The notes below the pieces were generated by a model that had not been told where the DNA came from, made no database searches, and saw only the letters and a list, made by a program, of their open reading frames with translations. Positions 1 through 10,042 of a stretch of 64,000 nt of DNA are shown piece after piece. The position numbers were made by a program, and so were the translations under genes. This DNA is from Epiperipatus broadwayi (Eukaryota; Onychophora; Udeonychophora; Euonychophora; Peripatidae), in NCBI GenBank assembly GCA_028023455.1, contig JAQFVV010000978.1:1-64000 (forward strand). The letters are read 5' to 3'. Position 1 is the first letter of the stretch, and every line of letters starts with the position of its first letter.

Positions 1-204
1 CATCAGCACATGCTTTAGGTTTATTGCCTTAGTAATAATGATTATTCGGATATGACTTGATTCTTGTCATCAGTTTGTAACAATGATGATATGTATTTTT
101 TTTTAATAAATCTGTCTACAATTCAGGGGTGTGTATAAATAATTATAAACAATAATATCATTGTATCAATATACACTATAATAACAGAAGCAAAACTCTC
201 CATA

Positions 205-660
205 TAAAAGTGCTCAATCTTCTTATGAACTCCTGAGTAATAAAGCCATTCACATTTTTTACCATGTGCAGTCTGGTGTAATTGGTAAAGTATCTAATAT
301 AGGATCGTGAGGTCCCAAGATCAATTCTGACACTCACAGTTCTGACATTCAAACTTCTTATGAACTACCAAGTCACAAAGTCTATAACATTTTTACCCTA
401 TATGGTTTCACACAGTTGGTAATTCATTCAACTTGGGATTGGGAGATCCCAGGATCTATTCTGGTGCTTGAAGTTCTGATATTCAAATTCTAATGCACTC
501 CCAAGCAATAAAGTCATTAGTATTTTTTTTACCCTGTGCAATTTGGGTGTAGTTGACAGAGCATCCAACTTGGGATTGGGAGGTCCCAGAATCGATTCTG
601 ACAATCACCATTCTGATGCTTAAAGTTCTTACACACTTTTGAGCAATAAAGCCATCATAA
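205..660 (+). repeat. tRNA-Pro-like SINE, three tandem units
   Basis: Three head-to-tail units of about 132-138 bp. Each carries a D-arm-like GTGTAATTGGTAAAG stretch, an ACTTGGGATTGGGAGGTCCC stretch resembling the anticodon and variable region of tRNA-Pro, a degenerate B box (GGATCTATTC, GAATCGATTC), and a shared tail that includes AGCAATAAAGTCATT. The GGTCCC-type landmarks lie near 311, 443 and 581. A two-unit copy on the other strand lies at 23040-23280. The tRNA-Pro origin is inferred from memory of the tRNA sequence and is less certain than the repeat itself. Confidence 0.6.
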
Positions 661-828
661 TTATATAGATATATAAATGCAGGAGCAGCTTAAGAATCTA
701 GTCTCCAGTAAGTCAGTTTTTCCTAAAAATTATTAAAATATTTAAGCTGATCCATATTTTAAAAGTAACCACTAATGAAATCAAATATGGGTTGAAGATT
801 TTTTTACCACTGGCTGATAAAATAGTTT

Positions 829-1080
829 TTCATCATCATAATCATCATCACCATCATCATAATCATCACCATCGTCATTATCATCACCATTATTATTATC
901 ATTATGATGATGATGATGTTTGAATAATATTTTTATTGTCTATAAAGGTTACAGAATGTCTACATACTTAAGCCTTGGATGTCATCATCATCATCATTAT
1001 TTTTATGTTTCTATAATATTCTTTATTGTCTATAAAGGTTACATAATGTCTACATATTTATGCCTTGGTTACAGTGACAT
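829..1080. repeat. CAT/CAC-rich simple repeat with a 90-bp tandem duplication
   Basis: A degenerate (CAT)n/(ATG)n tract at 829-920 is followed by two copies of a unit beginning TTATTGTCTATAAAGGTTAC (933 and 1023, period 90), each preceded or followed by ATC/ATG repeats. The short open frames here are by-products of the simple repeat. From 1081 to 1395 nothing is recognised. Confidence 0.7.
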
Positions 1081-1395
1081 GATAATTTTTGAGTACATCG
1101 GTATGGAAGTGTTGAATGGAGACCTACATCAGTAAACCTATTAATTACATTGCCAGAAGGCATCTGGCAACATTACACAACAAGCTACAACAGGTAAAGA
1201 CCAGAGATGTCAAGATTGTGGATCTAGATATCTATGCGGCCACCTGGTCACTATTAAAATCACAAGCCAATTTACAGGAGCACATAAAGCTAGTCTTTAT
1301 ATAAGCACAGCCTATTTAAACAAAACATAAAAGGACAATATGAGATATGCAGGAGGGACACCAAAGAACAACAAAATCAGAAATGAATGACATCA

Positions 1396-1511
<116 letters not shown>

Positions 1512-1941
1512 AACATTAATTTCTCAAAAAATTATATTTAGGTTACTTTTAACACATTAAGAATATTCTTTAGGTCAAAAATATCATAATCATCATCATA
1601 TTGTAAATCCTGGAACCAAAAAAAGAAGTTGTTAGTTTTTGCTTTTAATGGTTGAATTCAAAACTATATGACTACTTGATGATTGCTTCATAAAACTACA
1701 TAGAGACTCTTCCAAAGACCACTGCTGGAAAAGTGGAAAATAAAGTCGGAGCTATGGTTCATCCTCATCACTATCATAATGCTTCTCATAGTATTAGCAA
1801 TTGTATAGTAGGTCTAAAAATTTTCTGCACATTGATAAAAACTTACCCAATTACCTAATCAAGTTAAAACAATATCTAAATAACTTCTTTGCTTTTGACA
1901 TTTGTTTTTTTGCATTTTCTTGGCAATAAAAATCCAGTCGA
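1512..1941. other. AT-rich DNA, nothing recognised
   Basis: No long open frame, repeat or RNA gene was recognised here. Confidence 0.5.
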
Positions 1942-2029
1942 GCGTTGGTGGCCTAGCGGTTACCATAGCTCCCTTCTAAGCAGCTGTCGCGGGTTCACTT
2001 CCCGATCAACGCTTTGACATAAAAAAAAA
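1942..2029 (+). repeat. tRNA-Gly(TCC)-derived SINE
   Basis: The first 71 bases follow tRNA-Gly(TCC): GCGTTGGTGGCC start, A box TGGCCTAGCGGTTA, B box GGGTTCACTTCCC and an acceptor end ATCAACGC that pairs with the start. The anticodon loop has drifted to CTTCTAA and the anticodon stem is mismatched, so this is not a working tRNA. A short GACAT-A-rich tail follows. Sister copies lie at 4281-4380, 4519-4620, 27208-27286, 53459-53503 and 57921-58015. Confidence 0.82.
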
Positions 2030-2358
2030 TCCACATCTATCATACTTCTTGATTCTTTAAAACATCACAATGTTTAATAACTATTCATTCACAAATGGAA
2101 GCAATAATATTTTTGCAGTAGCAGATGGCAGCGATATCCAGTCATACCATAAAAAACGTGGGGAAGCGTTTTGAAAGAATTACATAGTAATAAAAAATAA
2201 AATAAGATAATCCTTATAATTACAACATTTTTAAATTGCTAAACATTTTAAATAAAATGGTGATACATGCAATTAAATCTGCTTTCAAGTAAATGATGGA
2301 ATTATTATTGAAATGTTAAAAAAATCAGATGAAGAAATAGAAAAATTATTGGTAAATC
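2030..2358. other. AT-rich DNA, nothing recognised
   Basis: No gene or clear repeat seen in this stretch. Confidence 0.5.
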
Positions 2359-3168
2359 GTTACATTTTCATTTAACCATTGTCAAACTTCCTCCATTCAC
2401 AACTTTGACACTATCCATTTCTAATAAATACACCAATGATTATTACTAATCATTTTCGAAACTAGAGATAATCTCTAGCACAGATATAAACTTTAAACCT
2501 CAGTTAAAGATTAATATATCTGATTTTTTTTTTAAATTTACACACACGGAGTTATTCACCTTTCTCTGTCCCGTATGTAATATCTTTATAAATATATTAA
2601 ACACCTCCATACTTCCCCATTCTTTTTAAATTCATATAAATAAAGATATAATAAAAGACAAATGATCCCCAAGATGCATTTCGTGCTGAAACAGCACTCA
2701 TCAGTTGGCCCAGGTCACAATCTCTCATATACATCTTTATTATATGCAAAGTATTTATCTAGAGTAAATTGTTACATTTTCATTTACCATTGTCAAAACT
2801 CCCTCCATTCACAATTTTGACACCATCCATTTCTGATAAATACACTAATGATTATTACTAATCATTTTCAAAACTAGAGATTATCTCTAGCACAGATATA
2901 AACTTTAAACCTCAGTTAAAGATTAATATATCTGATTTTTTTAAATTTACACACACGGAGTTATTCACATTTCTCTGTCCCGTATGTAATATCTTTATAG
3001 AAATAATAAACATCTCCATACTTCCCCATTCTTTTTAAATTCATATAAATAAAGATATAATAAAAGACAAATGATCCCCAAGATGCATTTCATGCTGAAC
3101 TAGCACTCATGAGTTGGCCCAGGTAACTATCTCTCATATATATATCTTTATTATATGCAAAGTACTAA
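2359..3168. repeat. Tandem duplication of a ~412-bp repeat (family C)
   Basis: Two direct copies start at 2359 and 2771 with GTTACATTTTCATTT. Both contain a CTAGAGAT-AATC-CTCTAG-like short hairpin, an AAATTTACACACACGGAGTT segment, and end with the family C core (GATCCCCAAGATGCATTT, then GCACTCATCAGTTGGCCCAG). The copies differ by scattered substitutions and small indels. The same core recurs at 14530-15360, 21799-22146, 23970-24060, 32428-32657, 47540-47770 and 48457-49163. Confidence 0.85.
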
Positions 3169-3169
3169 A

Positions 3170-3776
3170 TGTTTAAATAATAAAGATGTAACAGATGATT
3201 GGAAGAATGCAATAGTGATATTAATATTTAAGAAAGATGAAAGAGAATATATTAAAAATTATATTCCTATCAGTTTTTTACGTTTTATATAAGATTTCAG
3301 AACAAGATAATTAAACATATCTGTGACTAACTTTGAATATAAACCAGCTAAAGAAAAAAAAAAGAACTTTGAACACAAATTAATCAAAGAAAAAAAAGCT
3401 GAATTTAAAACAGTTTTGCACAATGGATCACATAATACTCAAATATTTTTATAACGGAAAATTTTCTAAACAATAACAGGAATTTATGAGTAATATTTGA
3501 CACATGCAAAACACCTAATATTGAATGAATATTCATGTCATTTTAACTAGAAATTGGAATCTCTAAGATAATCTAATGAGTTAAATGGTTTAATTATATA
3601 TCTATGAAAGTTCCCTAGGATTTATCAACTATTGAGAGAAGTTATAGAAAGGATCAATAAGTATAAGTTGCCAATATGCTTTGGATTTCTGGATTAGAAA
3701 AAGGCATTTGATTGTATAAGCATTTTTATAATGATTGAAGATTGGGATCATTAAGATATTGATCCAGAATTTTGTC
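3170..3776 (+). pseudogene. RTE-type LINE reverse transcriptase, decayed 5' part
   Basis: Interrupted translation matches the well-preserved RTE copy at 62376-64000: a DVTDDWKNAVI segment near 3180-3230, the NYIPISFL equivalent of the N-terminal RT motif near 3260, and an ELPICFGFLD..KAFD stretch near 3670-3710 that is RT motif A (normally F.DYEKAFDS). It stops at the DP.FCH position near 3770, where an inverted piece of a second RTE copy begins; the remainder resumes at 4627. Many stops and frameshifts show an old, inactive copy. Confidence 0.8.
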
Positions 3777-4250
3777 ATCATTATCATCATTTTCAAACAT
3801 TATCATTCAACTGCAGGATGAAGATCTCTCCAAGATCAATCCATCTCTGATCTCTAGCCTTTCTTTTCCACATTACCTCAGCACATTTTCTTATTTCATC
3901 CATCCATTTCACATGCAGTATTTTTCTATATCTTTTACAATCTATTGGAATCCAGTTTAAGATTTCAACTGTTCCATCTATTATCATCTCTTCTAGCAAC
4001 ATGCCAATCCTAACTCTTCTTCAGAATCTTAACTCTTTCAATGATGTCAGTGATCCCTGTTTGCTTTCTGACCCATGGATTTCATTTTTGATCTATTCTT
4101 GTTATTCCTAATATATATCTCTTCATATTTTGTAGAGGAGTCTGAAGTCTTTGTATTGCTTTTCTGTTAAGTGTGAAGGTCTCAAGTCTATAAGTAATAA
4201 CTGATAACACAGATGTATTAAACATCTTTCTTTTCAAACATAGGCATACA
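3777..4250 (-). pseudogene. RTE-type LINE 3' end, inserted inverted in a sibling copy
   Basis: Reads right to left as the C-terminus of the RTE polyprotein and ends in an ATGATGATAATGATG tail at 3777-3795, the same tail type as the copy at 62376. It aligns to 62376-62850 over its whole length and carries stops and indels. It sits exactly inside the older plus-strand RTE copy, so its 3' tail marks the insertion point. Confidence 0.82.
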
Positions 4251-4280
4251 TCTGATATATATATATAATAAAAATAATAT

Positions 4281-4380
4281 TTTTTTTTCTTTTTTCATGT
4301 TTCAAAGAATTTACCAGGAAGCGAACCCGGGCCAGCTGCTTGGAAGGCAGCTATGCTAACCACAAGGCCACCAATGCTTA
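4281..4380 (-). repeat. tRNA-Gly(TCC)-derived SINE
   Basis: On the minus strand: head AGCATTGGTGGCC, A box TGGCCTTGTGGTTA, intact anticodon stem-loop GCTGCCTTCCAAGCAGC (anticodon TCC), B box GGGTTCGCTTCC, then CTTTGAAACATGAAAAAA. It is the best-preserved anticodon arm among the copies here. The acceptor stem no longer pairs fully. Confidence 0.85.
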
Positions 4381-4383
4381 ACT

Positions 4384-4499
4384 AAAAATAATAAATTTAA
4401 TGGTAATAAACTATTAAAAACAGTATTTAAATCTGCAGAAGTAGGCAGGTTTAAAGACCGTTTTGAATAGTTTATTGTTAAATTTATTATTTTTATTAT
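4384..4499. repeat. Small inverted repeat between two SINEs
   Basis: Arms of about 38 bp (4384-4421 and 4461-4499) pair with a few mismatches around a ~39-bp spacer. The arms are rich in AATAAATTTAA-type sequence. No coding. Confidence 0.7.
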
Positions 4500-4518
4500 A
4501 ATTACAATTTTGTTTTAA

Positions 4519-4620
4519 TTTTTTTTCATGTGTCATAGCATCGGCCAGGAAGCGAACCCGCTAACCCGGAACACCTGCTTGTAAGGCCGCTGTGCTGACC
4601 TCTCGACCACCAATGCTTGA
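4519..4620 (-). repeat. tRNA-Gly(TCC)-derived SINE with duplicated B-box region
   Basis: Minus strand: AGCATTGGTGGTCGAGAGG head, anticodon loop drifted to CTTACAA, then a short extra GGGTTAGC before the B box GGGTTCGCTTCC, and a tail CTATGACACATGAAAAAAAA. It has the same orientation as the SINE at 4281-4380; both lie within the split RTE copy. Confidence 0.82.
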
Positions 4621-4626
4621 CAATTT

Positions 4627-5475
4627 TGTTTTAATTAAGGGAGAATGTAAAAGCAATGAGTAGATTATATAATGATATTAGAAAGATTAATGCTGACGAA
4701 TATATAAAACATGATGATTGGTATCTCCAAAGCTTTTTACAGAAGTTTCACAAGAAATATTCTACTGAACATCACATGATTCTGTAGATTAAATAGGAGA
4801 TAATTCAGTTGTTTTTGCACGTAATTCTGCAGTGCATTAGCAAAGATGCAAGAATTATCAAATGAAAATAAGAAAACAGGACAAAAGACGATAAAGGTTG
4901 ATAGTTATGAATTAGAAGAAATTAAAGATTATAGATACCTTGGTCAAATCATTAATATAAATGGAAACATAATGGCCAAATTCAATAGTGGATTAATGAA
5001 ATGAATGTTTTTGTTAGAAATAACTCAATATTAAAAGGAAATATGTCTGTGTATTTGATTAAATAAATATGGATTTGAAACTTATACACTAAACAAAATA
5101 ATAATATAGAAACTTCAGATCACTCATCAAAATATGGAGAGATGCATATTGGAAATAAAAAGAAGGATTCAAGTTGGAATACATGGATGAGGGAACAAAT
5201 AGTTACTATCGACATCATTAAAAAAAGAGATTGAAATATATCTTGGCTGGACATATTGCTAGAAAATAAGATAATGGATGGACAATTGGACACTTAAATT
5301 GGATTCCAAAAGATTCTAAATGATCTAAAATAAAATTGCATGAAAGATGAATAGATGAAATATGGAAATTTGCTGTTGTGATGTGTGGAAAAGAGTGGTT
5401 ACAGATCACAGAAAATGAATTAAGCTTGGAGATAGTATTGCAGGAATCAATAACAATTGAAAATGATGGTGATAA
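4627..5475 (+). pseudogene. RTE-type LINE reverse transcriptase, decayed 3' part
   Basis: Continues the copy begun at 3170 after an 850-bp insertion. The order of remnants matches the minus-strand RTE at the end of the window: the SRLYNDIRKINA equivalent before RT motif B, a SPKLFT-like motif B remnant near 4722, a GDNSVVFA remnant of the catalytic FADD motif near 4800, the ELEEIKDYRYLGQII motif E region near 4915-4950, the AGHIAR-like stretch near 5250, and a terminal ATGATGGTGATAAT tail near 5463. Numerous stops; not functional. Confidence 0.82.
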
Positions 5476-5632
5476 TTTTTAACTTCAGCAGGTTGAATAT
5501 CTCTATCCAGATCTCAATGAATCATCAGTGTAGGTATATTAAGGAAAACCAAGTCATAATCATGTGACACAATTAGATTGCATTTACAAATAGTATAACA
5601 AGCAGCTAATCACTCTAAACAATCTTTTTCAA

Positions 5633-5740
5633 TAAATGCTGAAAATCTCTATCTAGCCATTAGCTCAAAACGATTTGGGGATAGGGATAATTCTAGCTAG
5701 AGATTTTAAGTGCTTTCTCTTGCAGCATTTATCAGAAAAC
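5633..5740. repeat. Short partly palindromic repeat (family D)
   Basis: TAAATGCTG-AAAATCTCTATCTAGC on the left pairs with GCTAGAGATTTTAAG...GCAGCATTTA on the right. Related fragments at 46950-47110 and 62060-62165 share the GATAATTCTAG-TAGAGATT-GCTTTCT-TGCAGCATTTA order. Confidence 0.65.
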
Positions 5741-5924
5741 CTTATTTGGAGTTATTATCACCCTCGTTATGGAACTATTAGCACCCTCATTATATTTAGG
5801 TATATTATTAAATGGAGACATTTGCATTAAGCATCATTATTCAAATTTCATGATCAAAAACTCACTCTAATTGTTATCCATTGATATTGTTTTTTAGTTC
5901 ATATGTTACTTTTAATTTTTATCA

Positions 5925-6104
5925 TGCAGGATGAATGTTTTTCCATGTTTAATCTAACTTCTAATGATTCATAGTCACTTTCTTCTCATCATTCCAGCAA
6001 ACTTCTTTCTCTCAACCAATCATCTCACATATATTAACTTTTTTGTTATATCTTTACAATCTCTTGACATCCATTTTAAGACTTCTGCTATCCATCTATT
6101 ACTA
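5925..6104 (-). pseudogene. RTE-type LINE 3' end fragment, highly decayed
   Basis: Matches the minus-strand RTE C-terminus (compare 62410-62600): GCAGGATGAA at the tail side, the CATCATTCCAGCAAACTT stretch and a TTTACAATCTCTTGACATCC stretch. It is shortened and frameshifted, with no usable coding capacity, and directly adjoins the fold-back starting at about 6105. Confidence 0.65.
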
Positions 6105-6306
6105 TTTTTTTATAATAATAACTGTAGCTTAATTTACTGCACATGCTTTTACATGCTTATTATAATGAATACTCTCCTTTCCAAATACAAGATAAAGTCT
6201 TTTTAAAAAATAGAATGGATCACTCTATCCTTTTCACCCAAACTATATGTATAGGCAAATCTGAAGAATTTGGATCTTCACGCTCTCAGTTCCAAATGCT
6301 TCAGAT

Positions 6307-6405
<99 letters not shown>

Positions 6406-6548
6406 TTGGGTGAAAAGGATAGAGTGGATCCATTTTATCTTTTAAAAAAGACTTTATCTTATGTTTTGAAAGGAGAGTATTCATTATTATGTTCGATCTG
6501 TAAAGCGTCCAGTGGAATAAACTACAGTTATTATTATAATTTATAAAA
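6105..6548. repeat. Fold-back element with a (CTAT)n-(TA)n tract in its loop
   Basis: Left arm 6105-6240 and right arm 6408-6548 are inverted copies: for example ATACTCTCCTTTCCAAA on the left and TTTGAAAGGAGAGTAT on the right, and CTATCCTTTTCACCCAA against TTGGGTGAAAAGGATAG. The loop holds about 16 CTAT units (6307-6372) and about 15 TA units (6373-6402). A decayed single arm of the same family lies at 39930-40090. Confidence 0.85.
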
Positions 6549-7184
6549 AAAACATCGCACAATATAAATTAAATATTTACATATATTATTTTTTGTAAAA
6601 AATATGTCCCTTCCTAACTACTCTCATCCCTGAATTTCACTTCTACCCATTTCTTAATGTACATATATATTCAAAGTTTTTTTCGTCTTGAGCAAGATAT
6701 TTCTCATTTCAACTCTATTATATCACAACTATCTATCAACATAGATAGACCATTTTTTTCTACTATGCTGGTGTTTTGAAATCAATTCATTTTTTAGATA
6801 AATTAGTCCATGGAATATCTTAATCTCATATATCAATATATAAAAAATATTTAAATTTAACTTCATATTGAAACGGAAACCTCCCAATCTCTTTCCGTTT
6901 CACCATCAACCTAATGACCTACTCATCTGAACTAGTTTCGAACCTATTTTAAATGTAAAAATGTTATATATAAGTCGAGTGGGAAAACTTTGCTATAATG
7001 GCCGCTTGAATGGCATCATCCATTTACATACGAAACACGCTATAATTAGGCAGGTTTGATAAAATTATAGCGTAGAAATGCTCATAAATTATTATAAAAT
7101 GTTTTATTAATTTTCAGTCAATTCTTAATTATATTCGCTATGATATTCGTATGTGGATGGGCAAAATGATTTATATATATATAT
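6549..7184. other. AT-rich DNA, nothing recognised
   Basis: No gene recognised. It ends in a short (TA)n run (7171-7184) that is the target of the LTR element. Confidence 0.5.
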
Positions 7185-7381
7185 TGTGATGTCTTACGAT
7201 CCATGATGATTTTTCTATCATGACGTCATTTAAGGAATGACTGCGGAACTAGACTATTATTGTCTGCGGTATGAATGGTAACCGTAACTAGTAAACAAAT
7301 ACTTTGGATAGCGCTAATTCGTTCTTAAAATCATAACAAGTTTTTAGCTGGTTTTGTTATTCTAGAGACTAAAACATTACA
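7185..7381 (+). repeat. 5' LTR
   Basis: Begins TGTGATGTCTTACG and ends GACTAAAACATTACA. It is identical to the 3' LTR except for one base in the TTATTGTCTGCGGTATG stretch (TGTGG in the 3' LTR). No strong TATA box is visible. Confidence 0.95.
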
Positions 7382-7388
7382 CCAGTTT

Positions 7389-7406
7389 TGGCGACGAGGA
7401 TGGGAT
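7389..7406 (+). promoter_or_regulatory. Primer-binding site for tRNA-Ser(GCT)
   Basis: TGGCGACGAGGATGGGAT lies seven bases after the 5' LTR. It is complementary to CCA plus the 3' end of animal tRNA-Ser(GCT), over 18 bases by my recollection of that tRNA. It primes minus-strand DNA synthesis. Confidence 0.85.
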
Positions 7407-7537
7407 ACGCGAGATACAAAAAATATATATTATATTTTAATTCAACAGTGTTCTTTATAATATTATTCTGAATCGTACGTAGGACGCCGAATATTTTTTT
7501 TTTTGTTACTCAAACTTTGTTTTCTATTGGATTTATA

Positions 7538-9220
7538 ATGGCAACTATTGGGTCTTTAGCACCTTTCGACGTTGACTCACCGCAAATGTGGGATACATAC
7601 GCGTCACAGGTAAATTTCTTTTGTGAAGCTAATAATATTATTGCTGACGAAAAGAAACGTGCAACATTCCTCGCTGTCTGCGGACTACGAACGTTAAGTA
7701 TTCTTCGATCTCTTATATCACCTGCGTTGCCTCATGACAGGTCATATCAAGAAATAGTAAATATATTAAAACAGTATTTTAATCCACAACCTTCCATTAT
7801 TTACCAACGTTTTCAATTTCACCGTCGTTGGCAACGAGAAGAAGAAAATGTGAGTGCATTTTTAGCTGACCTTCGACGTTTGGCAGAGAGCTGCGATTTT
7901 GGTCTTTCATTAACAGAGCGTCTTCGAGATCAATTTGTCTGTGGACTTCGTGATGAAACTATACAGTGCAAATTATTGACAGAAGAATCTTTAACATTAG
8001 AGATAGCTATACAGCGTAGCTTAGCTGCTGAATCTGCATTGGTACAGGTGCGTGAAATCCGTGCCACAAACACTCCCATGTCGACTGTTGATCTTATTCA
8101 GCGAAACAGATCAACCTTACCTCGCAAAAATGTTTCTAGGTTTTTACTGTCTTCACAAACATCCCCTACACACAAAAGGAACATTGGTGCATCTCAATCG
8201 GGATTTCCACTTTGCTATGGTTGTGGCAGTCAACACAATCGAGTGGAATGCCCTTTCAAGAAAACCAAATGCCATTTCTGCCAGAAAATAGGTCATCTAC
8301 AGCGTGTATGCCAAGCAAAACAACGCACTATTCCTGGATCTGCAAACCAATGCATGGCAGTAATGGAGACAGATGATGATGTAAGTCATATCCATGAAAT
8401 ACGCCATGATGCTTCAACACCTAAATCCTCCGCACATGTGTACATTAATGGCAAGGAATGTAAAATGGAAATTGACTCAGGATCAGAATATTCTATTTTA
8501 TCTTCTGACACACTATCTGAATTGTGCAACGGAAAAATACCTGAACTACATCCAGTAACAATTACATTACGAGATTTCCAGCACCACTCAATATCATTCA
8601 AGGGATATTGTGTTGTACATGTTCAATATGGTGTATATTCATGCCATCTACGCTTATTAATAACAGAGAGTCCCTGTACAAACCTGTTAGGACGTGAATG
8701 GTTCACACCTCTAGGTATTTCATTAATTGGAGTCCATCTAATTACCGAACCATCTATTCAAGATATCATTAATGAATTTCCACAAGTTTTCAGCTCATCT
8801 ATAGGAACTTACAAGGGTCCAGCTGTATCATTGCCAGTTGATCCAAAATTTCCCCCAATCAGGCTACGAGCCCGACCACTACCACTTGCTATGAAACCTA
8901 AGGTGGATGTTGCTTTAGATACTCTGCTCCGTGATGGGATCATTGAACCAGTGGAAAACCCTGTATGGACAACACCAGTAGTACCGATTCTTAAACCAAC
9001 AGGAGAGGTGAGATTATGCGGTGACTACAAAGTGACAGTCAACAGAGCTCTTCAGAATCACCCATATCCTATACCTGCGGTACATCATCTTCTGACATCT
9101 CTTCCTCCTAGTTCTATCTTTGCAAAAATTGATTTAGCTAAGGCCTACCTACAACTTCCAGTTGATGATATGTCTGCAAACATACAGACAATCATCACTC
9201 ATCGAGGAGCCTTCACGTAA
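7538..9220 (+). pseudogene. gag-protease-RT (N-terminal part) of the LTR element
   Basis: Start chosen at the first ATG (7538, context ATAATGG); the open frame also runs a few codons upstream but only from a TTG. Residues 1-220 are a gag domain with WD.Y..Q...F and FHRRWQ-type features. Two zinc knuckles follow: residues 226-238 have the short form CX2CX3HX4C, residues 245-258 the usual CX2CX4HX4C. The aspartic protease active site DSG is at 313-315, with an LLGREWF-like strand near 387. RT begins near 440 with the GIIEPVENPVWTTPVV and RLCGDYKVTVN motifs and motif A around the catalytic Asp 532 (AKIDLAKAYLQL). A TAA ends the frame at 9220 just before the conserved RLxFG motif; the downstream pol continues in another frame, so a one-base deletion is likely. 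Confidence 0.93.
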
Positions 9221-10042
9221 AACGTCTACAGTTCGGAATCTGTGTTGCACCCGGAATGTTTCAATGCATTATAGACAATTTACTTGGAAACATTTCTGGA
9301 GTTTTTCCATATTTTGATGACATATTAATTTGTGCATCTTCAACAATTGATCTATGTTCAAAATTACGTACTGTGTTTAAAAGGTTAGCAGACAGTGGAT
9401 TGCGGGCCAATAAAGAAAAATGTGTATTTGGAGTAGATTCTGTGGAATTTCTGGGTTATACAATTGACTGTAAAGGCCTGCATCCATCTCCAAGTAAAAC
9501 AACTGCAATTCAAAATGCTTGCTCTCCTAGGAACAAAATAGAACTGAAAGCATTTTTAGGTCTTATAAATTTTTATAACAATTTCCTTCCAGATCGTGCA
9601 ACAGTAGCTGAACCTTTACATCGTTTATTACAGACAAATGCTACATGGACTTGGACACCACAACATGAAAAAGCCTTTCTTAAACTTAAAGAGGCATTGA
9701 TGTCCAATAATGTTCTAGTTCCATTTGACCCTCACCAAAGCATTCTACTTACATGTGATGCTTCGCCTTATGGAGTAGGTGCAGTACTAAGTATGCAATA
9801 TCCTGATGGATCATCCGCTCCAGTTGCTTTTGCTTCACAGACATTGTCTAAGGCTGAACGAAACTATGCACAAATTGATAAAGAAGCTTTGGCAATAATA
9901 TTTGGCGTGAAACGTTTTCATCATTTCCTATTCGGAATTAAATTTAACATTTGTACTGATCATCGTCCGCTGCTTGGCATTTTTACCTCGGATAAACCAA
10001 CACCAATAATTTTATCACCACGAATGCAAAGATGGACACATC
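9219..10042 (+). pseudogene. RT (C-terminal part) and RNase H of the LTR element
   Basis: This segment is read in the frame one base back from gag. It opens with the QFGICVAPGMFQ motif B of RT, then the catalytic YFDD (Asp codons at 9316 and 9319), the FLGYTID and FLGLINFYNNFLPD connection motifs, and RNase H: TCDASPYGVGAVL (first catalytic Asp near 9757), a conserved Glu in DKEALAI, and TDHRPLLGIF (Asp near 9958). It loses frame again near 10040 in the RW....LNAYSF region and hits a stop at 10072-10074. The first ATG in this frame (9256) is internal to RT and is not a true start. Confidence 0.92.

Noticed and set aside
1942-2012. Functional tRNA-Gly gene
   Set aside because: Anticodon loop and stem are damaged and an A-rich SINE tail follows; sister copies show the same tail.
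7517-7537. Earlier start for gag at 7517
   Set aside because: The codon there is TTG; the first ATG in frame is 7538 with better context.
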